Numbered from the stretch's first letter, positions 1 through 10,520 are shown. The stretch is DNA of 64,000 nucleotides from Allolobophora icterica (GCA_963556255.1 OY744605.1:4694881-4758880); one strand, 5' to 3'. Made by a program: numbers and translations. The notes: generated by a model from the sequence alone, not told the origin.

Positions 1-1003
1 AACTAATTGTTGTCAACTGTATTATGCCATGTACGACGGTGCGAACTGTTCAAAATAATTCTTGCCGACGTCAACGGCTTATGTTGCCATAAGATGTCAT
101 TAAACTGCATCCTTCAACCATTGCCCTTCAAGGTCTGCTTTTGTTTACCTTACAACTAAAGGATTTCTTAACTCCACTATATACTGTCCGTTGGCTTACT
201 GTGGTAGTGGCATTCCCAGCGATAATTACCGTCACCCTCCTCATTTATCCAGGCTTTGGACTGGGTTATCCGGGTCTGAAGCAGTGGCGGCGTTTAATTA
301 TGTATCTTCTAATGAAGTTTTTCTTGGGGCCCGTACTGATTGAATAAGATCATGTCTTCAAAGAAGAGGATTTTAAGTCGATGTAAGAAAAGAAATACAT
401 TGACGTATCGCCAATGGAAACTCATCCAGTAAGAAGTGTTAACTGTAATATTAAATGTTACCTAAGAGTATGTGTACTAATATCGAAAAAAGTAATATTT
501 TATTTGCCTTAAAGAAAAATCTCATGTGTGGTGCTGAAACTAAATAAGTAAGACCAGACCGGCATAAATGGCAATAGCTAAACACCCCTTTTAAGAATTC
601 AAATCCTTTGTAGAAGTGAAATAAATCTGGCGTTTATACTTTCCAAACCTCATAATTATGGTGTTGGTACGGATACCAAAAAGTAACACTATAATGAAAG
701 CATAACTAGTGCTTTAAGACTTGCAAAAAAGTTTAATTAACCAGTTTAAGACTGGGCCGTGTGAATAATAACAATATGCAATCGTAAAATACATTCAACT
801 GGACTACGTGATATGTACAATGTTCAGGAAACTAGCCCACACCTTTTCCATAAATAATATTCTACACGTTCTTCCTGTAGTTCATTCAGATTTGTAAAAC
901 TATACTTCCGTGCATTGTAAAAATGCACAAAGGTGTAAGGTACAGTCGACATCAGCAGCCATAAGATGTCGTTAAACATTGCATAATGCGTTTTCCTCTT
1001 ACT

Positions 1004-1040
1004 ACACCCCTTTAAAACGTCTACAACATTGCTATATAAA
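1004..1040 (+). promoter_or_regulatory. snRNA-type promoter (PSE + TATA)
   Basis: PSE-like ACACCCCTTTAAAA starts at 1004 and TATA CTATATAAA lies at 1032. Spacing matches the other promoters. A module A hairpin ends about 20 bp upstream (945-977) and may be the 3' end of a preceding unit. No hairpin follows within 150 bp. The same promoter recurs at 54877. Confidence 0.6.
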
Positions 1041-1880
1041 CTTCAATTGCAGTGAAATTTGTGCTGCGAAGAATTTGTCCAGGTTTTCTTTGACTTGACA
1101 GGAACTGAGTAATCCATTATCATGGTTCTTCATTAGAACAAGTCTTTTATTAATACTTACTTTCGTTTTTCACTTGGTCGGTGTATATTTCCCTCTCCAT
1201 AGTTTGTCTTTGTGAATGTCCCTGTAAGTGTTTGCCTCTGTGTCGGTCCGTATACTTGTCTGTTTGCATATATGTAGTTACTTCTGGGTATGTCTGTCTG
1301 TTTATCTTGCTTTGTATCTGGTTATCGAATCCACTGAATTCTGTAGCACTGACGTCTAATCAAGTATACATATATAGCAAATTATTCTCTGCCCTAAATC
1401 ATTCAAATAATATTGGTCATAATCCAGAGATGATTTGAGATTTAAGCATTACAAATACCTCTTGTAATTCCAAAATAATCTGTGGAGTTGCAGCATTTAT
1501 CATGAGGATGATTTATTTTTCGTAATGTACACCAAAATGCGATTAGCAATTGGTTTCATTAAAGGATGCACTTTCTTACCTATTTACTTAGTAAATTGTG
1601 GGTATAGGTCTAATGATTGCTTTGTTAGCTCTTCAATTACCCAGTATGACTATGACTAGGGAAACATATAAACTGTACTTTATTCATTTATACATTATTA
1701 AAGATTTTCTTTATTGTATCTTGCAATAAATTGGGTCTGCATTTAGAGAAGGATTTCTTCAGAGAGGTAGGCACACTTAAAGAATCAGAAAATACAGAAA
1801 AATGTTTAGGGCCCTGATTTTCATTTCTACTCTCCAGCAAACGCCTCTTTTATAGCTGTCATTTCAGCAGCATTGATACT

Positions 1881-2171
1881 CAGAGGCGCCCGCAGGCGGA
1901 CGCACTGGACGCACGTGCGTCCACCCACCAGATCAAATCCACACAAGTATAAGGCAGAACATGGATATTTTTTATGAACGACAATAGGGCATGTTAAAGA
2001 TTTGGATGTTATCTAAATTGAATTGTGTCTAATGAGTCAATCTGAGTCATTTTCAGTGTATGACTACCAGCGGCGGACAGATAACGGGTGGGATGGGAGG
2101 GGATGTGAGGAGTGTGCGTCCAATTTTTTTGGGGTGTGCGTCCAATTTTTTAAAGCCTGCGGGCGCCTCTG
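1881..2171. mobile_element. hAT-type MITE (291 bp)
   Basis: The ends are perfect 17-bp inverted repeats, CAGAGGCGCCCGCAGGC and its complement. An 8-bp target duplication TTGATACT flanks it at 1873-1880 and 2172-2179. The paralogous site near 55755 has one uninterrupted copy of the target, so the insertion came after the block duplicated. CAG-start ends and an 8-bp duplication are typical of hAT. No transposase is encoded. Confidence 0.92.
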
Positions 2172-2475
2172 TTGATACTGGAATTAGCACAAAGTAACAT
2201 TTCATCTAGGCCTACAGGATGTATGCCTGGAATTGAATATAGATCATCCATTACTACACTGTAACAGAGAAAATATCTTCAATATATTAAAAGATAAGTG
2301 TAAATTATTCAAGTTAGAATTTAACATTGGTACTTTACTTGGTGTGGGCTGCATGCAAAGCATGCTGGTCATAACATGTCGTTAAACTCTGCATTCATCC
2401 AGTACTTAGCTTTGTCTCCACATTATGACGGCAAGGTACGGTGGACGTCAAAAGCCCTGGCAGTCATACTGTTTT

Positions 2476-2510
2476 GACACCTTTATAGTGGATTCGACCG
2501 ACGCTATATG
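2476..2510 (+). promoter_or_regulatory. snRNA-type promoter
   Basis: GACACCTTTATAG at 2476 and CTATATG at 2504, 28 bp apart. About 30 bp past the TATA comes a truncated module B 5' part (TGATAGTGCCACTTCC, near 2540). The paralog is at 56353. Confidence 0.55.
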
Positions 2511-2746
2511 TTCGTGAACCCCATTTTCAACATGCAAATAAATCCGTACTGTGATAGTGCCACTTCCTCACCTGCTTCGTTTCCAATACTCAATCTGTCG
2601 ACTCTCGTTTGAAGTCGATGCCATTAAATTCCTCTTAGATCTGCCTCAGAATAACTGAACGTGATCGTGTGTTGTTGATACTGGCTTGCGATCCCGCGTG
2701 GCACTGTCCTACGGAGATGTGTAGACAGTTGAAAATGTAGTAGTAG

Positions 2747-2840
2747 TTTCAGTTTAACGACGCTGTGTCACAACAAAGATGATTCGCGTCGCTCTCCTCC
2801 TTTATCCAGGCTTGGGACTGGCACTATCAGAGTACGAAAA
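2747..2840 (-). ncRNA. Module B hairpin unit (candidate RNA or retroposon tail)
   Basis: Read on the minus strand, the unit begins with a TAGTGCCAGTCCCAAGCC-like stretch, then GGATAAAGGAGGAG, then stem arm GACGCG, a loop with ATCATCTTTG, stem arm AGCGTC and GTTAAAC. Five of six arm positions pair. It is one of about 25 module B copies in the window. No clear same-strand promoter precedes it within 300 bp. Confidence 0.4.
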
Positions 2841-3061
2841 GTGTTTGTTGAAAATGTGGACGTGTGCTGACATTAGTAGGCTTATCAGCGCCAATATAAC
2901 AACATAAACACTTGTGTTCTTACAACATTATCTGTGGCCAATGCTAGACTTTCTGCTGATTAGAAATACACTGACTTCATTTCTAATCTGTCAATAGCTT
3001 AGTCTGAAAATACAGTCAGCAGGCGTGGAACTAGAACAGAAAAACCGTTGGAAGTGATGTA

Positions 3062-3380
3062 TTACATTCTGGTTCCAGAACATAAAACAAATGAAGAAGT
3101 GTTGGGAAGGATTCGAGAAGAAAGGTCCTTCATACGCACATTAAGAATGAGGCAGAAGAAATGGATTGGACACACACCGAGAGGGTATACTCTCTCATAA
3201 GAAATGTCATCGAGGGAAGAATGGATGGGAAGAAGACAAGGGGAAGACAAAGACAGATGATGCTGGATTGGATGATGAAGGAAGGATATAGATTATAGAA
3301 AACTCAAAGAAGAGGCTCAAAATCGAGAAAAGTGGCGACGTCAGACGTTCGAACCTGCCTGAAGGCAGAGAACCAGAAGA
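3062..3380 (+). mobile_element. RTE-like LINE, 3' end of the reverse-transcriptase ORF (broken)
   Basis: The plus strand translates in pieces to the C-terminal tail typical of invertebrate endonuclease-reverse transcriptase LINEs. It includes NEEVLGRIREERSF, then RQKKWIGH, and after a stop and frame change LKEEAQNREKWRRQ. Stops and at least one frameshift show it is dead. No catalytic RT motif remains. The family call rests on the GH-R-GR-R and W-R tail signature. Confidence 0.7.
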
Positions 3381-3434
3381 AGAGAAGAGCGTCTTACTGT
3401 TAAACTAGTAACGATCCACACATTTCAAGTGATA

Positions 3435-3735
3435 TTTTTCAGTCTTTCATAGCTTGATCACGTTTTAGATGATTTCTATTCTGATCTCAGTCTGTTTTCC
3501 TTTACTTATCTTCATTGCCTTCGTCTTTTTGATGTTTATTTTCATACCGTATTCAACTGATATGGTGTTTAGTCGGTCCATCATTATCTGCTTCCCGCCA
3601 TCATCGCCTGGTAATCTGCGAACCTCAGCGCTCTAATCAGTCTGCCTCCAACCTTGACCCCTCCTCCATGTCTTCCAGTGCTTCTCTAATAAGCTCTGCT
3701 ATATAAATATTGAACATGAGCGAGGTATAGGACAA
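3435..3735 (-). mobile_element. LINE reverse-transcriptase fragment (palm region)
   Basis: The minus strand reads GVKVGGRLISALRFADYQAM and continues with MDRLNTISVEYGMKINIKKT. This is the RT palm block with the FADD motif mutated to FADY. It lies head to head with the LINE tail at 3062-3380 and probably comes from a related element. It is non-functional. Confidence 0.7.
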
Positions 3736-4008
3736 TTAATAGAAAGGTCGGCGTCAATGGCCGTTGTAGGCATAAGATATAAGGATGTCAATAAATAATA
3801 AATAAATAAATAAATCGGAATATATACAGCGCCCTTCAAGATCGAGAGGACTTTGACGAATCTCTCTCGAAGAGGCGCTACATCAATATATATGATTACA
3901 GCTACAGTTACAGTTACCTACTCTTCCTCTCTGCCTCCCTTTTATTTGTCAACAAAATCGGTCCATATGATAAGTGGTCGAATCTATCTCAATATCTGTT
4001 CTGTATCT

Positions 4009-4147
<139 letters not shown>

Positions 4148-4601
4148 TTTATATAGTACCTACCATACTCCATAACATTCCCGTTGCAGGACTTCCCTTA
4201 ACGCCGATACTTTCCTAAATGCATCACTTCAGCCAGGTAGACTGGCTGAGCTGTTTTGTGCAAAAGTATCTGGATGATACACGCCAAAGCCACATTAAGT
4301 TTGTGTTATATAGGTAGTTTCTGTATAACGACGACGTGTCTTAGCAGAAATTATTTGCATTGCCCTCCCTTCTCGAGGCTTGATACTGGTACCACCCGAA
4401 AACACTGGCCATAATAGCCGCCAAAACGATTATTAAATAGAGCATAACTGGAGACTACACACGGATAACGAATACATAGCGTCTAACCGGAGTAATTTAT
4501 TATTTATTGTTAAGGACATCTTGTGGCTACAAGAGCCGTTAATGTTGATCTTCAATGCGTCGAAACGGGAGCAATTCGTCAAATACTGAAAAGTTTTAAA
4601 T

Positions 4602-4637
4602 CTATATAGTACATTAGGAAAGTCTTTTAAAGGTGTC
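4602..4637 (-). promoter_or_regulatory. snRNA-type promoter
   Basis: On the minus strand GACACCTTTAAAAG is followed 28 bp later by CTATATAG. It diverges from the promoter at 5221. No hairpin module is seen in the 300 bp downstream. Confidence 0.6.
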
Positions 4638-5220
4638 TTAAACTGTTGATATTAACCCTTGTGGGAATTAGTTTCCCGTCTTCCACGACATCTTCTCTCG
4701 TATTTTGTTATGATTATTTATTATTAATTCGCTTCTATTATTTTGCAAAATGCGGTAGATTTTTGAATCCGAGACATAAAGAAAGTTCGTGCAAACAACA
4801 TGTCCGCACTCGTTACACGAAGCTGACTAGCAGGTTCGGATCCATAATCGTTGGATAATAGACCCGATGTTCTACCAAACAGATTGTCTCTCCGTACAAG
4901 GCTACCCAGGGCGTCTACAACATTTCTATTTTCTACTTTCCCGCTTCAGGCACAATCCCATACGGCTGATATCCATTATAAACAACGACCTCTTATATAT
5001 AACGATTATAAAGAGCGCGCTGTTTTCCTCACCCATCCCGGCTTCTGACCTGATTTGATATAGCGCCGTTAATATTGGTCTCTCTTACAACTTTGCCAGA
5101 TAAAACTTGGAAATTTTTATTGACAGTTCCAGTATTTTCTTTACTTACTTATGAACGGTTTAAACGCATTATTTATTACTAAGTATAACTAGAATGCCCT
5201 ATTAACCTAAAATCTTCTAA

Positions 5221-5255
5221 GACACCTTTAAAAACCAGTCAAAAAACTATATATT
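5221..5255 (+). promoter_or_regulatory. snRNA-type promoter
   Basis: GACACCTTTAAAAACC at 5221 and CTATATAT at 5248. The flanks are unrelated to most other promoters, so the shared PSE and TATA look conserved and not merely copied. Confidence 0.6.
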
Positions 5256-5418
5256 CATGAACTTCGCTACATTATTGTTGCATGCCCGTCCAAGAAATCC
5301 TATAGAGCGAGGTAAGGAATGGAAACTAATCTCATTTCAAAATTATAATTATGATTGTATGTAGTGTGCATTTGTGGCGGAAGTTGTTTAAAAGTGGTCT
5401 AACGCTGTTGACGTTGTT

Positions 5419-5810
5419 TAGGGCATAACAGGTAATCGCCTCGGACATTCGCCTCGGCCGAATATCCAGTTTCCGGCACTATTCGGAAGACAAAGACTTC
5501 CAAATAAAATTTTAAAACTTATTCTTCTACCATATTCATTTTTAAGAAAAAAGTACAAAAAAAACCAACACCGGAAGTCCACAACGGAAGTCATGTCCAT
5601 TTCATTGATTAATTATATCTAAAACTCAAAATGTATTAGTCAGTTATTACAAGTACAAAATTTTATTGGGATAATTTGGTTATTACATGAAAATGTGAAG
5701 CTTTGCATATGGAACAAATGGTATTCGGTTCGTACCCGGATCACGCAAATAGTACATCCAAATACTCGGATTCGGTACTCGGTCGAAAATATCTACCCGG
5801 TTATGCCCTA
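5419..5810. mobile_element. hAT-type MITE (392 bp)
   Basis: Ends are TAGGGCATAACAGGTA and the complement of TAGGGCATAACCGGGTA. The flanking 8-bp target duplication ACGTTGTT / ACGTTATT has one mismatch. The interior holds CGGATTCGGTACTCGG-like repeats. No transposase is seen; the open frame at 5703-5906 overlaps the right end by chance. Confidence 0.8.
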
Positions 5811-5944
5811 ACGTTATTGATGGCGCATCTGGAACTGGAGGCGTGTGATGCGATTCGGAGTAGAACCTGCCCTCTGATGCCGAGGCTAAGAAACTTAAGT
5901 CGCTAACACTCCATAACCATGGCTGTCTCAGGGCCAGCTGAAGG

Positions 5945-6050
5945 GGCTGCAGTAGTTTTCAGTTTATCGACACTGTGTGGTAACAAAGATCATTAGCGTG
6001 GCCGTCCTCCTTCATCCAGGCTTTTGACCATCACCACCAGAGTACTAGCG
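5945..6050 (-). ncRNA. Module B hairpin unit
   Basis: Minus-strand module B with CAAAAGCCTGGATGAAGGAGG, arms CACGCT / AGTGTC around a loop with ATGATCTTTG, then a GTTAAAC-like end. Its function is unknown. Confidence 0.35.
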
Positions 6051-6082
6051 GAGCTCTAATGAACTTATTATTAATCCAAACA

Positions 6083-6120
6083 TTTAACGTCGTCTTATGG
6101 CATCAAAGGCCGTTGACGAC
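6083..6120 (-). ncRNA. Module A hairpin, downstream of promoter 6152-6188
   Basis: Minus-strand GTCGTC and GACGAC arms pair perfectly around AACGGCC...GCCATAA, followed by GTTAAAT and TTTGGATTAATAATAA. It lies about 35 bp past the TATA of the promoter at 6152-6188, so a transcript would start at or just before the stem. The trailing TAA repeats would also fit a retroposon tail. Confidence 0.45.
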
Positions 6121-6151
6121 AATTCATAAATGCAATTTACAGAAAACAAGA

Positions 6152-6188
6152 TACTTATAGCGTCCGAAAGACACCATTTAAAAGTGTC
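6152..6188 (-). promoter_or_regulatory. snRNA-type promoter (palindromic PSE)
   Basis: The PSE is the near-palindrome GACACTTTTAAATGGTGTC and TATA is CTATAAGT. The same arrangement occurs at 33418, 48426, 57510 and 59828. Confidence 0.6.
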
Positions 6189-6189
6189 A

Positions 6190-7130
6190 ACCAGAGCCGT
6201 ACAATGTCATAGAATGTCACATCATTTAAAGCATTATATCTAATATTGTTTGAGATTATAATACACATATTAATAAAATGCTTGATGCAATTTAAACAGT
6301 ATTTTACAACAACTACCACACATAAGATATATTTAAACAATTTCAAATATAAATGCACAGTACATATAATTATAATTATGACATTATATTCTTTTTCTAC
6401 ATTTGAAATTTCTAAGCAATTATTTCTTATTCTTCAGCTTAACGACATTCCATGGTAATATCAACTGCTACAATTACACCATGCACGAAATAATAACAAA
6501 TTCACAAACCTCATACACATTAAATGAAACATATGGTATACCAAGTTGCTTTTTTTTACACTGTTCAGATATTTAACACACTCCACCATAAATGTATTTA
6601 ATTAACAAAGCATATATAAACATATAATTACAATTGTTTAAAGTTGTGTTTCAGTGTATTGTATTCACAATTACCTTATATTTCCTGTATTGCAACACAA
6701 TATTGTAACACTTACAATATAGTATATTTTCCAATACATAAACCAAATCATACCATATCTAAACAACAAAATGTTAGAGGGTAGTAACATAAATACTCAA
6801 TAATCAATATTTTATATATGTAATTTACTAACATCAAATTTTTATTACATATATAATATAATATAACAACTGATAAGAAAATGGTCATACAGGGTCTCCA
6901 ATAACCAATATGCAAAAGATACAACTAAAGAATGTTGCATAAGGGTATTATTATAAAAAGTGTATTATAATAATGTAATGCCTAATACAATAAAATAAAA
7001 TCCACTCCAATACTTCTATTTATAAGGTCATTGCAAGGTTTAGAAAAGCTGTGTAGAAAGCAGCGGCTCTTCTCTCATTCTTTTAGTCTACGGCTGCCTG
7101 GGTCGCTGAAGTCGACCTTACATCACCTTA
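6190..7130. other. AT-rich non-coding stretch
   Basis: I see no gene here. The first 770 bp are collinear with 59865-60360, and in inverted form with 57060-57500, so this is upstream flank of a duplicated promoter block. Confidence 0.6.
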
Positions 7131-7229
7131 CACCTGTTGCATTCGAATACACTTGCGAGTAAGAAGGGTGAATTCCCGCAGGTGAACGACATTTTCAATA
7201 GGAAATCAGTCAATAAATTTCCCAATTTA

Positions 7230-7325
7230 TGTTGTATTTGTATAGTTACGGTTCAACGAAGATGTGACGTACGAAAGATGATTAGTGTCGCCCTCCTCCT
7301 TTATCCATCTTGGGACTGACACAAC
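7230..7325 (-). ncRNA. Module B unit, degenerate
   Basis: Minus-strand GTGTCAGTCCCAAGATGG, GGAGGAGGGCGACACTAATCA-like run (shortened here) and a GTTGAACC end. The stem is weak. It is listed as a member of the module B family only. Confidence 0.3.
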
Positions 7326-7364
7326 TAGAAGCGCAGTTAAATGCAATTGAGTAGTTTGCAGTGT

Positions 7365-7405
7365 TTAACGACATCCTATGGCTGCCAGGGCCGTTAACGT
7401 CAGCC
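7365..7405 (-). ncRNA. Module A hairpin
   Basis: Minus-strand GACGTT and GATGTC arms pair with two G-U wobbles around AACGGCCCTGGCAGCCATAG, then GTTAAAC. It has no clear same-strand promoter within 200 bp. Confidence 0.4.
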
Positions 7406-7449
7406 TTAATCCACCTTTAACATGCATGTTTCCGACCAGGAATGTCACC

Positions 7450-7925
7450 TTGTCACCTTGTGCTGTCAACTCCTGGAGCTCTAGCGACCGCCATGACACA
7501 CATTCTCCATTGCTTCCTATTCGAAGTCAGGTCCCTTAGTGCTTCCAGATTCATGCCAGTTACATCGTGAATCTCATCCATCCATTTCTTCCTTGGTCGA
7601 CCCCGTCTTTTTTCCCCCTCACCACAAACCAACATCAATTCCTTTTCTAGCCCATCAGATCGCATAACATGACCAAAGAATCCAAGCTTCAATCTTGTCG
7701 CTTTTTGTTTTAATGACTCTTCATTCTCGACACCAATCTCCACTCGTATTGATTCGTTCGTCCTTTTCTCTGTCCATGATATTCTCAACATCTTTCTCCA
7801 TATCCACATAACACATGCGTTGACCTTTTTCTCCATGTTCTTTGTCATTGTCCAAGACTCACACCCATACAGAACCGTTGGAAAGACTAGGGTAACCCCA
7901 CAGCTCTTCTTAAATACCTTTAAAA
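7450..7925 (-). mobile_element. RTE-like LINE ORF2 C-terminus, 5'-truncated
   Basis: A 182-codon open frame (8001-7453) covers the C-terminal part of an endonuclease-reverse transcriptase. Visible signatures are PTVLYGCESWTMTK, MLRISWTEKRTNE, LGFFGHVMRSDG and KRRGRPRKKWMDE. The catalytic RT region is absent, which is normal for a 5'-truncated LINE copy. The frame's first part (before about 7925) is flanking promoter DNA. It sits beside duplication block 2, whose paralog near 36910 lacks it. Confidence 0.85.
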
Positions 7926-7942
7926 AAACAATGAATATTTTA

Positions 7943-8061
7943 GACACCTCAGTTTCACTTCCTGTTCTCCTGTAAACGGGCCTTACCGAAACGCGAGGCA
8001 ATTAAATCTTGTACGTCGTGCTGTCTATTAATGGGAAAGTAACTCATTGAAATGAGGTGTC
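7943..8061. promoter_or_regulatory. Face-to-face PSE pair with weak TATA boxes
   Basis: GACACCTCAGTTTC on the plus strand at 7943 faces GACACCTCATTTCA on the minus strand at 8061. The TATA positions hold only TGTAAAC and CATTAATA. The paralog at 36924-37045 has an intact plus-strand TATA (CTATAAAAG), so this copy may have decayed. Confidence 0.4.
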
Positions 8062-8394
8062 TAAATAATACAAAACGTCGCAATCGTAAATTTCTACAGC
8101 GCCACTTGAAAGCTAAGTGAAGGGCACTAGATCATTCACGAGCGCTGCATCGAGTCAGAGAGGTTGTCCAAAGGATAGTCAAAAGGAGGTCCGAGTCGGG
8201 TTGCCAGGAAATCAGAGGAGGTAGAGTAGCTGTCCAGAGGATCAACGAAAAACATATATAAATATGAACTGAAATACAAGAAACTTTAAAGACATCGACG
8301 TCTTTTGCTGCCATAGGATATCGATTAATTCTGGGACCAATCAAATACCGAACTAACCATAGTAACTAATAGTAGGAGACGGTTGACGTCTGTA

Positions 8395-8665
8395 CTAAAT
8401 AACGGGGCGGGGAGACGGTTGAATGGTAACATGGTGGCATGAAGATCAGAAGGACGCGAGTTCGATATCCGTTAGCCACACAATGTAGACTCAGCCTTCC
8501 ATTCCCTAGATGGCAATGGTAAAATGAGCAGTAGGACAGAAGGGCGCCTTGCACTGGCTTGCAGGCTGCAATACAGTTAAATTCGACATCTGTTAGATTT
8601 GTTATCGTCTGTTACTACTATATCATTTAATCTTGCTGCGTACTTATCAGTTTGAATCAATAAAA
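8395..8665 (+). mobile_element. tRNA-derived SINE
   Basis: The head contains A-box-like GGTTGAATGGTAACATGG and B-box-like GAGTTCGATATCC. The body ends with AATCTTGCTGCGTACTTATC and GTTTGAATCAATAAA. A paralog with the same ends lies at about 37630-37910, duplicated with the block. Confidence 0.7.
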
Positions 8666-9130
8666 GATGTCATGAAGCCGCTTGACAAATGGACATTAAG
8701 CCGAGCATATTCAATCAGATGAGATACGGTCAGGGCTGTAGTCGAGGGTATACGCGGGTATACTTACCTCTCTAGAGACCGTATAGCCATTGACTAATGA
8801 AATTTCCAGAAAAAGGAGGGTAATGAAAGGTTTTGAGGGCGAGTGACTAAAAAGACGAATTCGTGAAAAAGGTCAAGAATTTCACAGGACAACCTATCTA
8901 ACTTGACACAGCACTCGTGAATAAGCTGGTGCACTGAGCTTAGCTTTATTAGAAATTTACGATTACTATTCAAAGGCTTCTGAAGCAGGTCTTACGTCCA
9001 CGCATTCACCTCTGCGTGCCTCGCTACAACTTTTGCCCGTCTTCAAAAACGGGACCAGCCTGGCATCCTCGCCCTGACAAGGCGCAAGCATCAGACATTT
9101 CAACGACGAGTAACCTTTGAAATTGAAGCA

Positions 9131-9159
9131 GTTAACTACATCCTTCAGCCTTTGACGTC
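9131..9159 (-). ncRNA. Module A-like short hairpin, downstream of promoter 9241-9280
   Basis: Minus-strand GACGTC and GATGTA arms around AAAGGCTGAAG, then GTTAACT. In the paralog at 38234-38262 the second arm is GACGTA, so the pair G-U becomes G-C. It lies about 85 bp past the TATA. Confidence 0.4.
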
Positions 9160-9240
9160 GTTAGAAATTAATTGGACAGTTCTCGCAGTTCGTTTGACCT
9201 ACACGCTTTTGACTGAACGAATACAACTGGTATGCAATTT

Positions 9241-9280
9241 GTTTATATATAATTTATGATGAAACCATGTTAAAGGTGTC
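9241..9280 (-). promoter_or_regulatory. snRNA-type promoter
   Basis: Minus-strand GACACCTTTAACATGG, then ATTATATATAAAC about 28 bp on. Close relatives are at 25844, 35646, 38325 and 52944. A module A hairpin (9300-9345) ends about 20 bp upstream. Confidence 0.6.
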
Positions 9281-9636
9281 GAAAGAGTGTCGTAGTCAAT
9301 AAAGTTTAACGACAGCCTATGACTGCCAGAACCGCCCAACCTTGAGCTTGAATTGGATTTCCAACAGTTCAACAACATCTTATGACATCAGAAGCCGTTG
9401 ACGTCAACTGAAGATTTTTAAAACAGTTTTCACTGTTTGAAATACTTGAGGAGACAATCAGACTGAGGAATACAGAGGAACACGCCATCTATCGCTTTCG
9501 CTCTATTAACAGAACTACATTTTCTGTCGTTGAGTTTAAATAAAAACTGTATAAATTCGGCTATCAAAATGAAAGTCAAGAAAGGCCCGGGCCATAAGAA
9601 ACAGCGCTAAGATCCACGATGGTAACGGACAACAAG

Positions 9637-9673
9637 AACACCTTTAATTCAGTTTTCAGAGATGCTATATATT
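9637..9673 (+). promoter_or_regulatory. snRNA-type promoter
   Basis: AACACCTTTAATTC at 9637 and CTATATATT at 9665. It diverges from 9241-9280. A module A hairpin lies about 160 bp downstream (9835-9873). Paralog at 38719. Confidence 0.6.
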
Positions 9674-9694
9674 CTTCACCTGTAAGAGGGTTTC

Positions 9695-9873
9695 GACTGT
9701 CAAAGGCACTTAGTAAATTCCCGGATAGAATATCATAACATACCATACCTGTGCTGATATGACAAAATCAATATTCACCAAATCGTAGACTGTATTGCCA
9801 TAGGAACGGTGAGAACTGCTCACAATAATTTGTCGACGTCAACGACCTTTGTTGTCATAAAGTGTCGTTTAAC
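9695..9873 (+). ncRNA. Candidate small RNA ending in module A hairpin
   Basis: The start is predicted about 25-30 bp past the TATA of 9637-9673. The 3' part has arms GACGTC (9835) and AGTGTC (9861), which pair at five of six positions with wobbles, around AACGACCTTTGTTGTCATAA, then GTTTAAC. The total would be about 175 nt. The paralog is about 38775-38955. Neither 3' end nor function can be read from sequence. Confidence 0.4.
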
Positions 9874-10236
9874 TGTGCATCCGCCGGATCGTCATAAAAG
9901 TGGATCAATCATCTAAGAGGTCGACGTCAACGTGAAGATATTGTTAAACAATATATACTTTTGTAAGATACCTTTTATCACATGTATTGTAATGTAAGTG
10001 CAGTAAAATTTTAAATTTGCTTTCAAATAAAATCAGATGACTGTGTGAAGCTGGAACTAAGTAAACAAGAACAGTTGGAATAGTTGGTTCTATTTTGACA
10101 CCTCTTTTAAGATAGTGTATTTCGTTTAAAAAAAATTAACTGGTGATGCGGAATTCTAAACCACCACTCCGTTGTAATCACAGATATTAAGTACTTAAAA
10201 CTCTTGTTCTCAGATAAATGTCCAACTAATAACAAC

Positions 10237-10453
10237 GTTGTTGTATATCGGCTTAACGACACTTTTTCATATCGAAGATGATCAGTGTCGGAGGCAGAGT
10301 ACAACCTCGTACTCCACGTTTATATTGCGACCGAGCCACCCGCAGTAAAGATCCGAGAAATTAATCTCTGAGAAACCGACCGACCGGGAATCGAACCCGG
10401 GCAGCCGGCGTGGCTAGCGAGCTACAAACCCACTCGGCCACTCAGGATCCCCT
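10237..10453 (-). mobile_element. tRNA-derived SINE with a module B hairpin tail
   Basis: A perfect 12-bp duplication ACTAATAACAAC flanks it (10225-10236, 10454-10465). The paralogous site near 40330 is empty. Minus-strand reading gives an A box TGGCCGAGTGGG, a B box GGTTCGATTCC, a central part with CTTTACTGCGGGTGGCTC, and a 3' end with GACACTGATCATCTTC and AAAGTGTCGTTAAGC. The GACACT / AGTGTC arms pair perfectly. This links the dispersed hairpin modules to a retroposon tail. Confidence 0.88.
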
Positions 10454-10483
10454 ACTAATAACAACGTGTCTAGCTTTTTTTTT

Positions 10484-10520
10484 TATTTATAGGAAGGTAA
10501 ATGCTTTAAATGAGGTGTCT
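10484..10520 (-). promoter_or_regulatory. snRNA-type promoter
   Basis: Minus-strand GACACCTCATTTAAAG, then CTATAAATA. Close relatives are at 23908, 40357 and 44130. Confidence 0.6.

Larger units (their letters stand above)
1..2575. repeat. Segmental duplication block 1, copy a
   Basis: This stretch is collinear with 53885-56465 and close to identical over most of its length. Copy a carries a hAT MITE at 1881-2171 that copy b lacks; copy b carries a SINE-like insert at about 55931-56253 that copy a lacks. The block holds a module A hairpin near 65-115, a diverged minus-strand module B near 200-290, weak promoters near 581 and 838, and clear promoters at 1004-1040 and 2476-2510. Its left edge lies outside the window. 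The open frame at 1181-1438 translates T-rich spacer and is not a recognisable gene. Confidence 0.85.
10097..10520. promoter_or_regulatory. Convergent PSE pair around a SINE insertion
   Basis: A plus-strand PSE (GACACCTCTTTTAAG, 10097, weak TATA) faces the strong minus-strand promoter at 10484-10520. Before the 217-bp SINE landed between them they were about 200 bp apart, so transcripts would overlap as sense and antisense. The paralogs are 39184 and 40391. Confidence 0.4.

Noticed and set aside
1181..1438. Open frame with cysteine-rich start (85 codons) and its paralog at 55055-55267
   Set aside because: The two copies differ by frame-changing edits and no domain is visible; it looks like T-rich spacer with YVCL-like translation.
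5376..5410. Promoter on the minus strand (AGACCACTTTTAAAC)
   Set aside because: The core is imperfect and there is no TATA at the expected distance.
9830..9845. Full CRE site TGACGTCA as the meaning of module A
   Set aside because: Some copies carry TGACGTCA, but many have GTCGTC, GACATC or GATGTC with matching changes in the far arm, which fits RNA pairing better than a protein site.
10380..10450. Possible tRNA gene on the minus strand (A and B boxes present)
   Set aside because: The boxes belong to a 217-bp SINE with a target duplication and an empty paralogous site; no full tRNA fold follows.
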